From Bacteroidota bacterium (lineage in GTDB: Bacteria > Bacteroidota > Bacteroidia > Cytophagales > Hymenobacteraceae), in NCBI GenBank assembly GCA_023424725.1, contig JAFADQ010000003.1, forward strand, positions 1 through 16,262: a stretch of 16,262 nucleotides of DNA. The letters are read 5' to 3'. The translations under genes and the position numbers were made by a program. Under the pieces are notes generated by a model. The model did no database searches, had not been told where the DNA came from, and saw only the letters and a list, made by a program, of their open reading frames with translations. This document shows positions 6,402 through 13,643 of the stretch, in pieces (the stretch's first letter is position 1; every line of letters starts with the position of its first letter).

Positions 6402-6959
6402 ATGGTCCGCCAACTTCTTCTCGCCACCGGTTTGCCTGCCGAAGCAGCAGAAGAATTCGCGCCACTCTGGACCAAAAAAGTAACCCTTGCCCGCAACGAT
6501 TTTCTACTAACGAAAGGCCAAACCGAAGCCTTTATGTATATAGTGCTGGAGGGCGCGCTGCGGCTTTTTTATCCGGTAGAAACAGAAGAAATTTGCGTAG
6601 GTTTTGCCTACGAGAATACCATCGTTAGTTCATTTCCGTCGTTCATTGCCAACCAATCCTCAGAATATTCTATACAAGCGCTGCGCAAATGTGAATTAAT
6701 TGGTGTGTCCAGAACCGATTTTATGAATCTGATGGAGCGCAGCCCTGCTCTGGAGCGCTATTGGCGCATACAACTAGAGAAAGCCGTTTTAGGAAGAATA
6801 GACCGCGAAATAGATTTGCTATTGCCCAACCCCGAAGAGCGCCTGCAGCGTTTGTTAAAGCGCAGCCCGCATATCTTCCAGATCATCCCGCGTAAATACA
6901 TTGCCTCTTACCTGCGCATGACGCCCGAAACCCTGAGCCGCATCCGCCTTAATTCTTGA
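6402..6959 (+). CDS. Crp/Fnr-family transcriptional regulator
   Basis: The 185-aa protein has an N-terminal cyclic-nucleotide-binding (cNMP) beta-roll domain (about 15-105, with LLTKGQTEAFMYIVLEGALRLFY), a dimer helix (about 115-145), and a short C-terminal helix-turn-helix ending IPRKYIASYLRMTPETLSRIR. The truncated HTH is normal for Bacteroidota members. The recognition helix reads E176-T-L-S179-R180, the E..SR pattern that FNR uses to read TTGAT. The N-terminal cysteine cluster of true FNR is absent (only two scattered cysteines), so no Fe-S sensing is expected; the effector is unknown. An exact TTGAT-N4-ATCAA site overlaps its own stop codon and precedes the DinB gene, its most obvious target. 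Confidence 0.9.
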   Translation: MVRQLLLATGLPAEAAEEFAPLWTKKVTLARNDFLLTKGQTEAFMYIVLEGALRLFYPVETEEICVGFAYENTIVSSFPSFIANQSSEYSIQALRKCELIGVSRTDFMNLMERSPALERYWRIQLEKAVLGRIDREIDLLLPNPEERLQRLLKRSPHIFQIIPRKYIASYLRMTPETLSRIRLNS

Positions 6960-6969
6960 TTTCGATCAA
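6956..6969. promoter_or_regulatory. FNR-type operator TTGAT-N4-ATCAA
   Basis: TTGATTTCGATCAA is a perfect inverted repeat with the 4-nt spacing of FNR sites; it extends to a C/G pair on both sides. It overlaps the TGA stop (6957-6959) of the Crp/Fnr gene. Its centre (6962.5) lies 34 bp upstream of the centre of the -7 box TAGCTTTG (6993-7000), which would put it near -41.5, the class II activator position. The start site is estimated from the box, not measured. Confidence 0.75.
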
Positions 6970-6992
6970 GGAAGTGTAGCACAGATTGCCGG

Positions 6993-7000
6993 TAGCTTTG
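6993..7000 (+). promoter_or_regulatory. Candidate -7 box (TAGCTTTG) for the DinB gene
   Basis: TAGCTTTG fits TAnnTTTG and lies 21 bases before the ATG at 7022. There is no TTG at the -33 position; the FNR-type operator lies upstream instead, as expected of an activator-dependent promoter. Confidence 0.55.
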
Positions 7001-7021
7001 CAGAAACAAAATCACAACACT

Positions 7022-7597
7022 ATGAACACTACCACCTTTCTAAACCATCTGCAAACATCGGTAAACAAACTCATAGCAATTACCGAAAACGAATTTAAGC
7101 CGCTAAGCCTGCAGCAGCTAAACTACAAGCCAGGCGCCGATAGCTGGAGCATACTGGAATGCCTGGAACACCTTAACCGCTACAGCCGCTTTTATTTACC
7201 AAGGCTGCAGGAGGCAATTTCGGGGGCAGCACCAACCAAAACCGACCAAAATATAGCTTACAGCTGGCTGGGCAAATATTCTATCAACTTCGTGAAGCCA
7301 GGCAACGGCAAGAAAAACAAAACTCTGAAGCACATGAACCCCAACAACAGCCTGCTCACCAGCCAGGTGCTGGAGGAGTTTTTGCGGCATCAGGAAACAG
7401 TAAAGGCACTACTTGTAAAAGCGCAGCAAAAAGACCTGAATAAGAAAACTATTGCCATAGAATTTATGCGCTTTATTAAAATGAAAACCGGCGAAGCGCT
7501 TGAGTTTTTGGTGCTGCACCAGCAACGCCACATTGGGCAGGCGCAACGGGTAAAGGCAAAGTTGCCTCAGAGTAGCGATGCGGTTTTGGTAATGTAA
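7022..7597 (+). CDS. DinB-family (DinB_2/YfiT-like) protein
   Basis: The 191-aa protein begins at ATG 7022; an in-frame TTG at 6986 would overlap the promoter box and is rejected. It is a four-helix bundle with W-S-I-L-E-C-L-E-H-L (H50) after the PGADSWS turn, and a C-terminal H166-QQR-H170 pair; these three histidines are the usual metal ligands of the family. Members are metal-binding, sometimes thiol transferases or damage-inducible proteins, but most have no known reaction. The gene stands 62 bases after the Crp/Fnr gene with its own likely promoter and operator, and ends before a bidirectional terminator at 7638-7670. Function beyond the fold is unknown. Confidence 0.85.
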   Translation: MNTTTFLNHLQTSVNKLIAITENEFKPLSLQQLNYKPGADSWSILECLEHLNRYSRFYLPRLQEAISGAAPTKTDQNIAYSWLGKYSINFVKPGNGKKNKTLKHMNPNNSLLTSQVLEEFLRHQETVKALLVKAQQKDLNKKTIAIEFMRFIKMKTGEALEFLVLHQQRHIGQAQRVKAKLPQSSDAVLVM

Positions 7598-7637
7598 CTT
7601 AGCCGGTACCGCACACAAATTTTGCCTTTGCAGCCAT

Positions 7638-7670
7638 AAAAAACGGCAGCCTGGATTGGCTGCCGTTTTT
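7638..7670. terminator. Bidirectional terminator between DinB and peptidase genes
   Basis: AAAACGGCAGCC (7640-7651) pairs perfectly with GGCTGCCGTTTT (7658-7669) around TGGATT, with an A-run on the left and a T-run on the right. It can serve both convergent genes. Confidence 0.9.
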
Positions 7671-7705
7671 GTCTCAATACTCACTACCCATTACTCACTA
7701 CTCAC

Positions 7706-9934
7706 CTACAAATTCTTCAAAACAAAATCTGTCATTTTAGTATACAGGTGCAGGCGGGTTTTGCCGCCGTAAATGCCGTGGTTGCGGTTGGGGTAAAAAA
7801 AGCTGTCGAAAGGTATGTTGGCAGCGATTAGTGCATCTTGCATGGCTACGGCGTTCTGGAAATGTACATTGTCGTCCCCGGTGCCGTGTACCATAAGCAG
7901 GTTGCCTTTTAGCTGGTTGGCAAAGGTTACAGGCGAGTTATCGTCGTAGCCGGCGGCGTTGTCTTGCGGGCGTTTAAGGAAGCGCTCGGTGTAAATAGTG
8001 TCGTAAAAGCGCCAGTTGGTAACGGGTGCCACGGCAATACCGGCTTTAAAAACGCCATCGCCTTTGGTTAATCCCAGCAGGGTCATGTAGCCGCCAAAAC
8101 TCCATCCCCAGATACCTATGCGGCCTTTATCTACATAAGGTTGGTTGCCCAGCCATTTCGCGGCGGCAATCTGGTCTTCGGTTTCGTATTTGCCCAGGTT
8201 GGCGTAAGTGCTTTTCTTAAAGTTGGCTCCGCGGGCGCCGGTGCCGCGGTTATCTACGCTTACTACAATGTAGCCTTGCTGGGCAAGCATGTTGTGCCAC
8301 ATAAAGTTGGCGCCGCCCCAGCTGTTGGTAACCGTTTGCGAACCTGGCCCGCCATACACATGCATTAGCACGGGGTATTTTTTGCTTGCATCAAAATTGG
8401 CGGGCTTAATCATCCAGCCGTTCAGTTCGGTGCCGTCCTGGGTTTTTATTTTGATGAATTCGTGGGTGCCCAGATCGAGGCCGGAAAGGGTTTCGCGGAG
8501 TTTGGCATTGTCTTGCAGCACCTTAATTTGCTTGCCCGCGGGCAGGCTGTGCAGGCTTACGGTTACCGGCGTTTTTACATTGCTGAAATAATCTAGGTAA
8601 TAGGTAAAATCGGGGCTCATGTTAATGTTATGCGTGCCGCTGCCGATAGTAAGTTGCTTCTTGTTTTTGCCTTTCAGGTTAATGCTTACCAAATGCCTCT
8701 CGAGCGGCGAAACCTCGGTAGAGGTAAAGTAAAAAGTGCCGGTTTTGTGGTCGAGGCCGATAAGATCTGCGATTTCCCAGTTGCCTTTGGTTACCTGGCG
8801 CACCAGCTTTCCGTTCAGGTTGTACAAGTACAGGTGGCGGTAGCCGTCGCGCTCGCTGGTAAGCACAAATTCTTTGCCGTTGGGCAGGTAAATCACGTCT
8901 TTATCGGCGCCTTCGTGAATATCTATATACGTAGGAGAGTTTTCGGTGTAAATAACCTCTGTTTTGCCTGTTGCAGCATCGGCGTGTAAAATCTCGAGTT
9001 TATTTTGCAGGCGGTTCATGCGGCGTATGCTTAGCACGTTGGGGTTTTGCGTCCAGGAAATGCGCGGGATGTAAATGTCGGTTTCGTTGCCGATGTTTAC
9101 AGGAGTGGTTTTGCCGCTGGCCATGTCGTAAATGCTTACGCTCACCACCGAGTTTTTTTCGCCGGCTTTGGGGTATTTGTAGCGGTAATCCTGAGGGTAC
9201 AAATCGCCCCACATCTGCATATTAAATTCGGGCACTTCGCGCTCATCAAAAGAAATAAAGGCAATGCGCTTATTGTCTGGCGACCAGGAAAACATGCGCG
9301 TAATAGAAAATTCTTCTTCGTACACCCAATCGGCGCCGCCATGAATAATTTCGTTTGCCTTGCCGGTGGTGGTAATTTGCTTTTCGGCGCCGGAGGCCAT
9401 ATTTACTACAAACAGGTTATTGTCGCGCATAAAGGCAACCTGGCTGCCATCGGGCGAAATGGTGGCATATTGCTGCTTTCCGCCACCCGAGAGCTGGGTT
9501 AGCTGCTTAGAGCCGCGATCGAGCACATAATAATTGGCGCGGGTAGAGTGGCGGTAAATGGGCTCGGTTTCGGTGCTGAAAAGTATCTTTTTCTCGTCGG
9601 CCGTAAATTCGTAATTATCAAACGTAATAGCTTGGGTTTGGCCTTTCGGAATCAGGTTTTCGCCTTCTACCAATGTAGCCACTACCTGGCCGGTTGTAAC
9701 ATCGTACTGAACTATGTCGTTAGTCTTGTTTTGTTCGTCGGGCTGCAGCGACGAGTAGTAGCGGCCGTCGCGCATCCAGTTTACGCCATAAACAGACCTG
9801 GCACTAAATTTGCCTGAAGCCCATATATCTTCTACGGTTATTTTAGATTTATGCTGGGCATTTGCAGGAAAAACGTAACCTAAAATTAGAAATAGCAGTA
9901 ATGCTCTAATACTCTTGTTATGCATGGCAACCAT
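7706..9934 (-). CDS. S9 family peptidase, dipeptidyl peptidase IV-like
   Basis: This 742-aa exported serine peptidase probably releases dipeptides from the N-termini of oligopeptides. A signal peptide spans about residues 1-26 (ending PANA). A DPP-IV beta-propeller (about 90-450) carries DWVYEEE (202-208), the double-glutamate motif that binds the substrate N-terminus. The alpha/beta-hydrolase domain (about 500-742) has GWSFGG with S612, HGTGDDNVHFQ with D687 and NHGIYGG with H719, a complete triad. The length fits bacterial DPP-IV. Start: ATG 9934, or ATG 9925 three codons in (MHNKS); either keeps the signal peptide. It is monocistronic, converges on the DinB gene and diverges from the lipoprotein at 10116. 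Exact cleavage preference (Xaa-Pro or Xaa-Ala) cannot be read from the sequence. Confidence 0.95.
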   Translation of the reverse strand: MVAMHNKSIRALLLFLILGYVFPANAQHKSKITVEDIWASGKFSARSVYGVNWMRDGRYYSSLQPDEQNKTNDIVQYDVTTGQVVATLVEGENLIPKGQTQAITFDNYEFTADEKKILFSTETEPIYRHSTRANYYVLDRGSKQLTQLSGGGKQQYATISPDGSQVAFMRDNNLFVVNMASGAEKQITTTGKANEIIHGGADWVYEEEFSITRMFSWSPDNKRIAFISFDEREVPEFNMQMWGDLYPQDYRYKYPKAGEKNSVVSVSIYDMASGKTTPVNIGNETDIYIPRISWTQNPNVLSIRRMNRLQNKLEILHADAATGKTEVIYTENSPTYIDIHEGADKDVIYLPNGKEFVLTSERDGYRHLYLYNLNGKLVRQVTKGNWEIADLIGLDHKTGTFYFTSTEVSPLERHLVSINLKGKNKKQLTIGSGTHNINMSPDFTYYLDYFSNVKTPVTVSLHSLPAGKQIKVLQDNAKLRETLSGLDLGTHEFIKIKTQDGTELNGWMIKPANFDASKKYPVLMHVYGGPGSQTVTNSWGGANFMWHNMLAQQGYIVVSVDNRGTGARGANFKKSTYANLGKYETEDQIAAAKWLGNQPYVDKGRIGIWGWSFGGYMTLLGLTKGDGVFKAGIAVAPVTNWRFYDTIYTERFLKRPQDNAAGYDDNSPVTFANQLKGNLLMVHGTGDDNVHFQNAVAMQDALIAANIPFDSFFYPNRNHGIYGGKTRLHLYTKMTDFVLKNL

Positions 9935-9981
9935 AAAGTAAATTGGCCCTAAATATAGCAGATCGATTCTTGAGCTGCTAT

Positions 9982-9989
9982 CAAAAATA
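9982..9989 (-). promoter_or_regulatory. Candidate -7 box (TATTTTTG) for the S9 peptidase gene
   Basis: On the minus strand TATTTTTG fits TAnnTTTG and lies about 50 bases upstream of the first ATG. A nearer TATATTTA at about 9950-9957 is an alternative. No convincing -33 TTG accompanies either. Confidence 0.3.
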
Positions 9990-10009
9990 CTCCTGACTTT
10001 TATTTTTTA

Positions 10010-10039
10010 TTGAAATTTGAGCAACTTTGATTAAGTTTG
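10010..10039 (+). promoter_or_regulatory. Bacteroidota promoter (TTG-N19-TAAGTTTG) for the lipoprotein at 10116
   Basis: TTG at 10010-10012 and TAAGTTTG at 10032-10039 are separated by 19 nt, the expected spacing for the major sigma factor of this phylum. This leaves a leader of about 70 nt, ending in two tandem CCCTAAAA octamers directly before the ATG. Confidence 0.65.
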
Positions 10040-10115
10040 GTCTATCAATCTTTGTGTTACTTTACACCAGAATCACCATTTTAAAATACATTAATCAACC
10101 CTAAAACCCTAAAAC

Positions 10116-11024
10116 ATGTACAAGTTTAAATCTTACATGATGGCGATGCTTGCAGTTGGCAGCATGGCATTCTTAACAAGCTGCGGCGACGACGACGAGC
10201 CGGCTCCAGCTCCAACTCTTGCTCTGCAAGGCCCTGATGCTGCCGGTGGCGATGTTGCTGCAAATCAGCAAATCACTATCGATGTTATCGCAACTGATAA
10301 TGGCGGTGCCAGACTTGATAAGTTTGAAGTGTTTTACACTCCTCCCGGAAGCAACCAGCAGTTAACACTTGGCACACCGGTAACCGGTATTAACGATGCT
10401 AACTACAATACCTCTTTCTCTACTACTGTAGGTACATCTGGTACAGAAACGTATACTTTCCGTATTACGAACAAAGACGGACAAGCAACCAGCAGAAGCG
10501 TAACGTTTAACATTACAGATCCTAACGCCGGAGCCGAAATTAATACCTTCTCTACTATCCTGATGGGTGGCCAGGGCAACGGAACTTATGGCAGCTTCCT
10601 GGATGCAGACGAGAACGAGGTTTACAAGCAGCTTGCTGCGTTTAACAACGCTGAAAAAATCGATATCGTTTACTTCCATGGTGCTACTAACCAGGCAACG
10701 CTTGCTTCTCCAGACGATGCTAACTTCGGCTCTGGCGCTAACCAGATCGATGTAAACATCCAGAACTGGTCTACAAGAAACCAAACCCGCTTTAAGAAGC
10801 TTACTGGCGGACAGGCAACGTATGATGCGGCAGAAACCGATACTGATCTTGCTAACGCGTTCAACAACGCATCTGCTTCGGCAGAGTCTAAGGCAAACCA
10901 GTTAACTTCTGGCAGCTATGTTGCTTTCATGACAGATGAAGGCAAATATGGTATCGCTAAAGTAGGTACTATTACCGGTACTACTAACGGTACTATCCAG
11001 CTTACCATCAAAATGGAAAAATAG
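10116..11024 (+). CDS. Outer-membrane lipoprotein with Ig-like domain, unknown function
   Basis: This 302-aa lipoprotein has a signal with lipobox LTSC (C23) followed by GDDDEPAPAP; acidic residues right after the cysteine act as a surface-export signal in several Bacteroidota. Residues about 33-140 form an Ig/FN3-like domain (TLALQGPDAAGGD, IDVIATDNGGARLDKFEVFY, TYTFRITNKDGQATSRSVTF). Residues about 145-302 form a second domain with ENEVYK, IDIVYFHG, NWSTRNQTRFK and YGIAKVGTITG. The same two-domain plan recurs in the next gene at 11126, so the pair arose by tandem duplication. It has its own promoter at 10010-10039 and a terminator at 11050-11075. The role is not known; a surface-exposed binding protein is inference. 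Confidence 0.85.
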   Translation: MYKFKSYMMAMLAVGSMAFLTSCGDDDEPAPAPTLALQGPDAAGGDVAANQQITIDVIATDNGGARLDKFEVFYTPPGSNQQLTLGTPVTGINDANYNTSFSTTVGTSGTETYTFRITNKDGQATSRSVTFNITDPNAGAEINTFSTILMGGQGNGTYGSFLDADENEVYKQLAAFNNAEKIDIVYFHGATNQATLASPDDANFGSGANQIDVNIQNWSTRNQTRFKKLTGGQATYDAAETDTDLANAFNNASASAESKANQLTSGSYVAFMTDEGKYGIAKVGTITGTTNGTIQLTIKMEK

Positions 11025-11049
11025 TCTGCAGATTATTTTTAACGAAAAA

Positions 11050-11075
11050 CCCCGCCATAACCGGCGGGGTTTTTT
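11050..11075 (+). terminator. Terminator after the first lipoprotein gene
   Basis: CCCCGCC (11050-11056) pairs with GGCGGGG (11063-11069) around ATAACC, followed by six T. It separates the two tandem lipoprotein paralogs. Confidence 0.9.
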
Positions 11076-11100
11076 GTTGCCTTTTTGGGTGTAATTAAAG

Positions 11101-11108
11101 TACCTTCG
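11101..11108 (+). promoter_or_regulatory. Weak candidate -7 box (TACCTTCG) for the second lipoprotein gene
   Basis: TACCTTCG differs from TAnnTTTG at one base, with TTG at 11077-11079 21 nt upstream. It lies 17 bases before the proposed GTG start. The terminator just upstream implies that some independent promoter exists. Confidence 0.35.
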
Positions 11109-11125
11109 CTGTAAATGTTGTTGTT

Positions 11126-12048
11126 GTGAGAAGAATAAAGAAAAGTGTAAACTGGTTTTGGCCTGTGGCAGGCTTGTTTTTGGCACTTGCAGGTTGCGGC
11201 AAAGAAGAAATTATGCCCAACGCCGCTATCTCGTTTTTCCCGGAAGGAGATAGGGTTGTAATGTCGCCGGGCGAAAAATTAGAGTTGCAGGTAAGGCTTT
11301 CGCCAAAAGAAAAAATAAAAGAATTGCGGATAGAGAAAACCGCTTTGGGTGTAACAGCCCCTTTTTTAACCCTCACAGCCTTTCCGGATACAGGCGCGGT
11401 GTATGTGCTCACAGATCAGGTAGATATAGCAGCTTCCGACAGCAGCACTATTGTATACAAGTTTTGGGCAACCACAACAGATAATAAAACCACGGTGCGC
11501 ACACATACCATTACAGTTTTAGGTATAGATTTGCACGAAAATGTTAAAATCGGCGCAGAGCTGGATACCCTAACCGGCCATTATTATTCTACAAAAGAAA
11601 ACAAAGTGTATGCCCCCGCCGATACCGCTAAAAAATATGCTGCCGCGGTAGATTTTGTATACTTTAACAGAGCAGGCGCTGCCGATTCTTTAGCCGCCCT
11701 GGGCGCCACCATTGCCGCACCAGGCAGTGCATACGCCGCGCTGGCGTATCCTTACGACGATTCTGTTAACATTGCCGGATTGCCTTCCTGGAGCCCGCGC
11801 AATGCTACCAGGTTTAAACCAGCTACGGCCGCAGATTTTAATTTGCCTGGCATCTACCACAAACCAAAGCATACAATGCCGCCGGAGAAGAGCAGGGCCA
11901 CGTTTCTGAGCTATCGGCAACTACCAACAGCGCTTTCTTTTTTATTACCGCCGATAACCGCATAGGTGTAGCCCGCGTGCGCGAAGTAATAACCACGCCC
12001 TCGGCGCAAGCCGGGCATATTTTGCTTGATGTAAAAGTGCAGCGCTAA
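11126..12048 (+). pseudogene. Second lipoprotein paralog, interrupted by a frameshift
   Basis: The GTG start at 11126 gives a lipoprotein signal with lipobox LAGC (C24) followed by GKEE. The first frame resembles the 302-aa paralog through ENKVY, VDFVYF and SWSPRNATRFKPAT, then after about 11845-11870 degrades into unrelated residues and stops at 11963-11965. In the -1 frame, open from 11842, the homology resumes: YNAAGEEQ, then SAFFFITADNRIGVARV, matching YDAAETD and VAFMTDEGKYGIAKV in the paralog, to a TAA at 12046-12048. Joined by one shift the product would be about 307 aa, against 302 for the paralog. No classic slippery heptamer is seen, so a 1-nt deletion or a sequencing error is likelier than programmed frameshifting. 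It ends just before a bidirectional terminator. Confidence 0.8.
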
Positions 12049-12077
12049 GTAAGCCCAAATATAAACCTGTAAGCACC

Positions 12078-12125
12078 AAAAAAGCGGCCACTCCAACCTA
12101 ACTGGTTCGGGCGGCCGCTTTTTTT
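12078..12125. terminator. Bidirectional terminator between the lipoprotein pseudogene and the OmpP1-like gene
   Basis: AAAAAAGCGGCC (12078-12089) pairs with GGCCGCTTTTTT (12113-12124); the loop holds a small inner hairpin (AACC with GGTT). The upstream CCTGTAAGCACC shares its sequence with the leaders of the other AAAAAGCC-type terminators in the window. Confidence 0.85.
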
Positions 12126-12141
12126 ATTAAATCCAGCTTAT

Positions 12142-13626
12142 CTAGAAAGTTACCCCAAAGGTAGCCATTACGGTATTATAGGTATTGGTTGTGATAGCGG
12201 CAGGAGTAGAGGCTTCGGGCAGGGTGTAAGGCTGGTAAGCAGAGTCGTAAAAACTGTGCACATAGGCCAGATCGAAATAAAAGCGCTCTTGTTTTACGCC
12301 CACGCCGCCAGTGTAATAGGTTCTGCTTTGGTCTATGCTGCTGTGCGCCATCGGGTCGCCGTATTTGGCATAGCCTGCTCTAATCCTGAAAATTTCGTAA
12401 CGGGCTTCGGCGCCTAAGCGCAGGTTTATAGCCGAGGCGTAAGAGTTTTTAATAAGGTTGTTGGTGGTCGCGAAATCGTCTGCAGGGTTATCGGTGCTAA
12501 AGCGGGCTTGCGCATAATTTACATACTCTATATCTGCCGATACAAAACCATATTTGCCCGCGAAAACCGCGATTCCACCCGATGCCCGGAAAGGAGTGCT
12601 TAAATTATAATCGAACTCGCCGGCAAAGCTTGACGATGGATTTCTGCCATCTGCCAGCACAACAGGCGTTCCGTCTGCAAAAACCACGGTATCTTCGCTA
12701 AAGCTGGCGCCAACGCCGGCCGAGTAAGTATCGTGCAGCGAGTTGTAGGTTGGGGTTTGAATGGTTGCGCCAATCCGCAGCCAGTCTACGGGCCGTGCAA
12801 TGGCTCCTATTTTTAGGTTTACGCCACCGCCGGTTGTATGAAATCTATCGTTTATTACAAAGCTGTTTAAGGCCGTGCTATCAGACAGGTTTTGCTCGGT
12901 ATAAGAGCGGGTTTGCCTGTAATTTACAGAAGTTAGCCCAATAGATGCGCCCAAAAAAAGCTTATCTCGGTAATTGGTTCCGAGCGAAATATCCCATTGG
13001 TTTGCGGCGCCCCGGCTATAAAGTTGCTCTGATTGCCGAACCCGGCCGCCATCCTGAAAGAAAGCATTGCCTAAAACCGGCACCAGTTGCCCGTCTGCAT
13101 CTTCGTTTATCAGGTAAGAATTGTACGCAATATCTTCTAAATAAGCATTATTAACTATTGCCTGGTTTAACGAATTCTGATTGTTTATTCCGGAAAAGTT
13201 TTTGTGATTATGATAATGCGCCTGGCGCGCAAAAGACACACCAAACGAAAAGCTTCTCCAGTCGTCGTCAGAATTATCGCCTTTATAGTTGGTAAGCACA
13301 AAGCCAAACTGCGGTATATTAAAATTATCTTTATTATCTACCGCTGTTTGGCCCAAAAACCGTGTGCTCATGCTGCCAAAGCTAAGAGCGGTGCTAAGGC
13401 CAAAGTCAGACCGCCGGTACATTCCCAGGCCTGCCGGGTTGCCGTTAAGGCTGCTTAAATCGCCGCCCAGAGCAGTTTGGGCGCCTGCCAGGCCTTGTAT
13501 TCGGGCTGTTCCGCCAAACTGTAGCTGCGAGTACCGGAGCGCATCGGATTCGTTTTGAGCCAATACGTCTCCTATGCTGCCGAGGCCAAAAATGGCCACG
13601 GCAGACAGGAAAACTGTTTTCTTCAT
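12142..13626 (-). CDS. FadL/OmpP1/TodX-like outer-membrane beta-barrel protein
   Basis: This 494-aa protein has a signal peptide (about 1-23, ending VLAQ) and the family N-terminus ARIQGLAGAQTALGGDLSSL followed by N-G-N63-P-A-G-L. The rest alternates in beta-barrel style with aromatic girdles, and the C-terminal residue is phenylalanine (FGVTF), the usual assembly signal. Related proteins import hydrophobic compounds or fatty acids across the outer membrane; Bacteroidota members are often only annotated as transport proteins. The substrate cannot be read. The ATG at 13626 lies 17 bases after the stop of the lipoprotein gene at 13644-15053, so the two are very probably one transcript. It converges on the lipoprotein pseudogene. 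Confidence 0.85.
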   Translation of the reverse strand: MKKTVFLSAVAIFGLGSIGDVLAQNESDALRYSQLQFGGTARIQGLAGAQTALGGDLSSLNGNPAGLGMYRRSDFGLSTALSFGSMSTRFLGQTAVDNKDNFNIPQFGFVLTNYKGDNSDDDWRSFSFGVSFARQAHYHNHKNFSGINNQNSLNQAIVNNAYLEDIAYNSYLINEDADGQLVPVLGNAFFQDGGRVRQSEQLYSRGAANQWDISLGTNYRDKLFLGASIGLTSVNYRQTRSYTEQNLSDSTALNSFVINDRFHTTGGGVNLKIGAIARPVDWLRIGATIQTPTYNSLHDTYSAGVGASFSEDTVVFADGTPVVLADGRNPSSSFAGEFDYNLSTPFRASGGIAVFAGKYGFVSADIEYVNYAQARFSTDNPADDFATTNNLIKNSYASAINLRLGAEARYEIFRIRAGYAKYGDPMAHSSIDQSRTYYTGGVGVKQERFYFDLAYVHSFYDSAYQPYTLPEASTPAAITTNTYNTVMATFGVTF

Positions 13627-13643
13627 GTTAATGCTTTTTAAGG

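Noticed and set aside
6986..7021. TTG start extending the DinB protein by 12 residues
   Set aside because: It would place the TAGCTTTG promoter box inside the coding region, and family homology begins only after the ATG at 7022.
8141..9817. Several open frames antisense to the S9 peptidase gene
   Set aside because: The minus-strand gene has a signal peptide, complete catalytic triad and family length; the antisense frames have no recognisable features.
10027..10048. TTGAT and ATCAA half-sites flanking the promoter box upstream of the lipoprotein gene
   Set aside because: The spacing is 12 nt rather than the 4 nt needed for a Crp/Fnr dimer, and 5-nt matches in AT-rich DNA are expected by chance.
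10099..10114. Two tandem CCCTAAAA octamers before the lipoprotein ATG
   Set aside because: Only two copies; more likely an unstructured A-rich leader than a functional repeat.
11842..11965. Programmed -1 frameshifting in the second lipoprotein gene
   Set aside because: No X-XXY-YYZ slippery heptamer or clear stimulatory hairpin is visible in the overlap; mutation or sequencing error is simpler.
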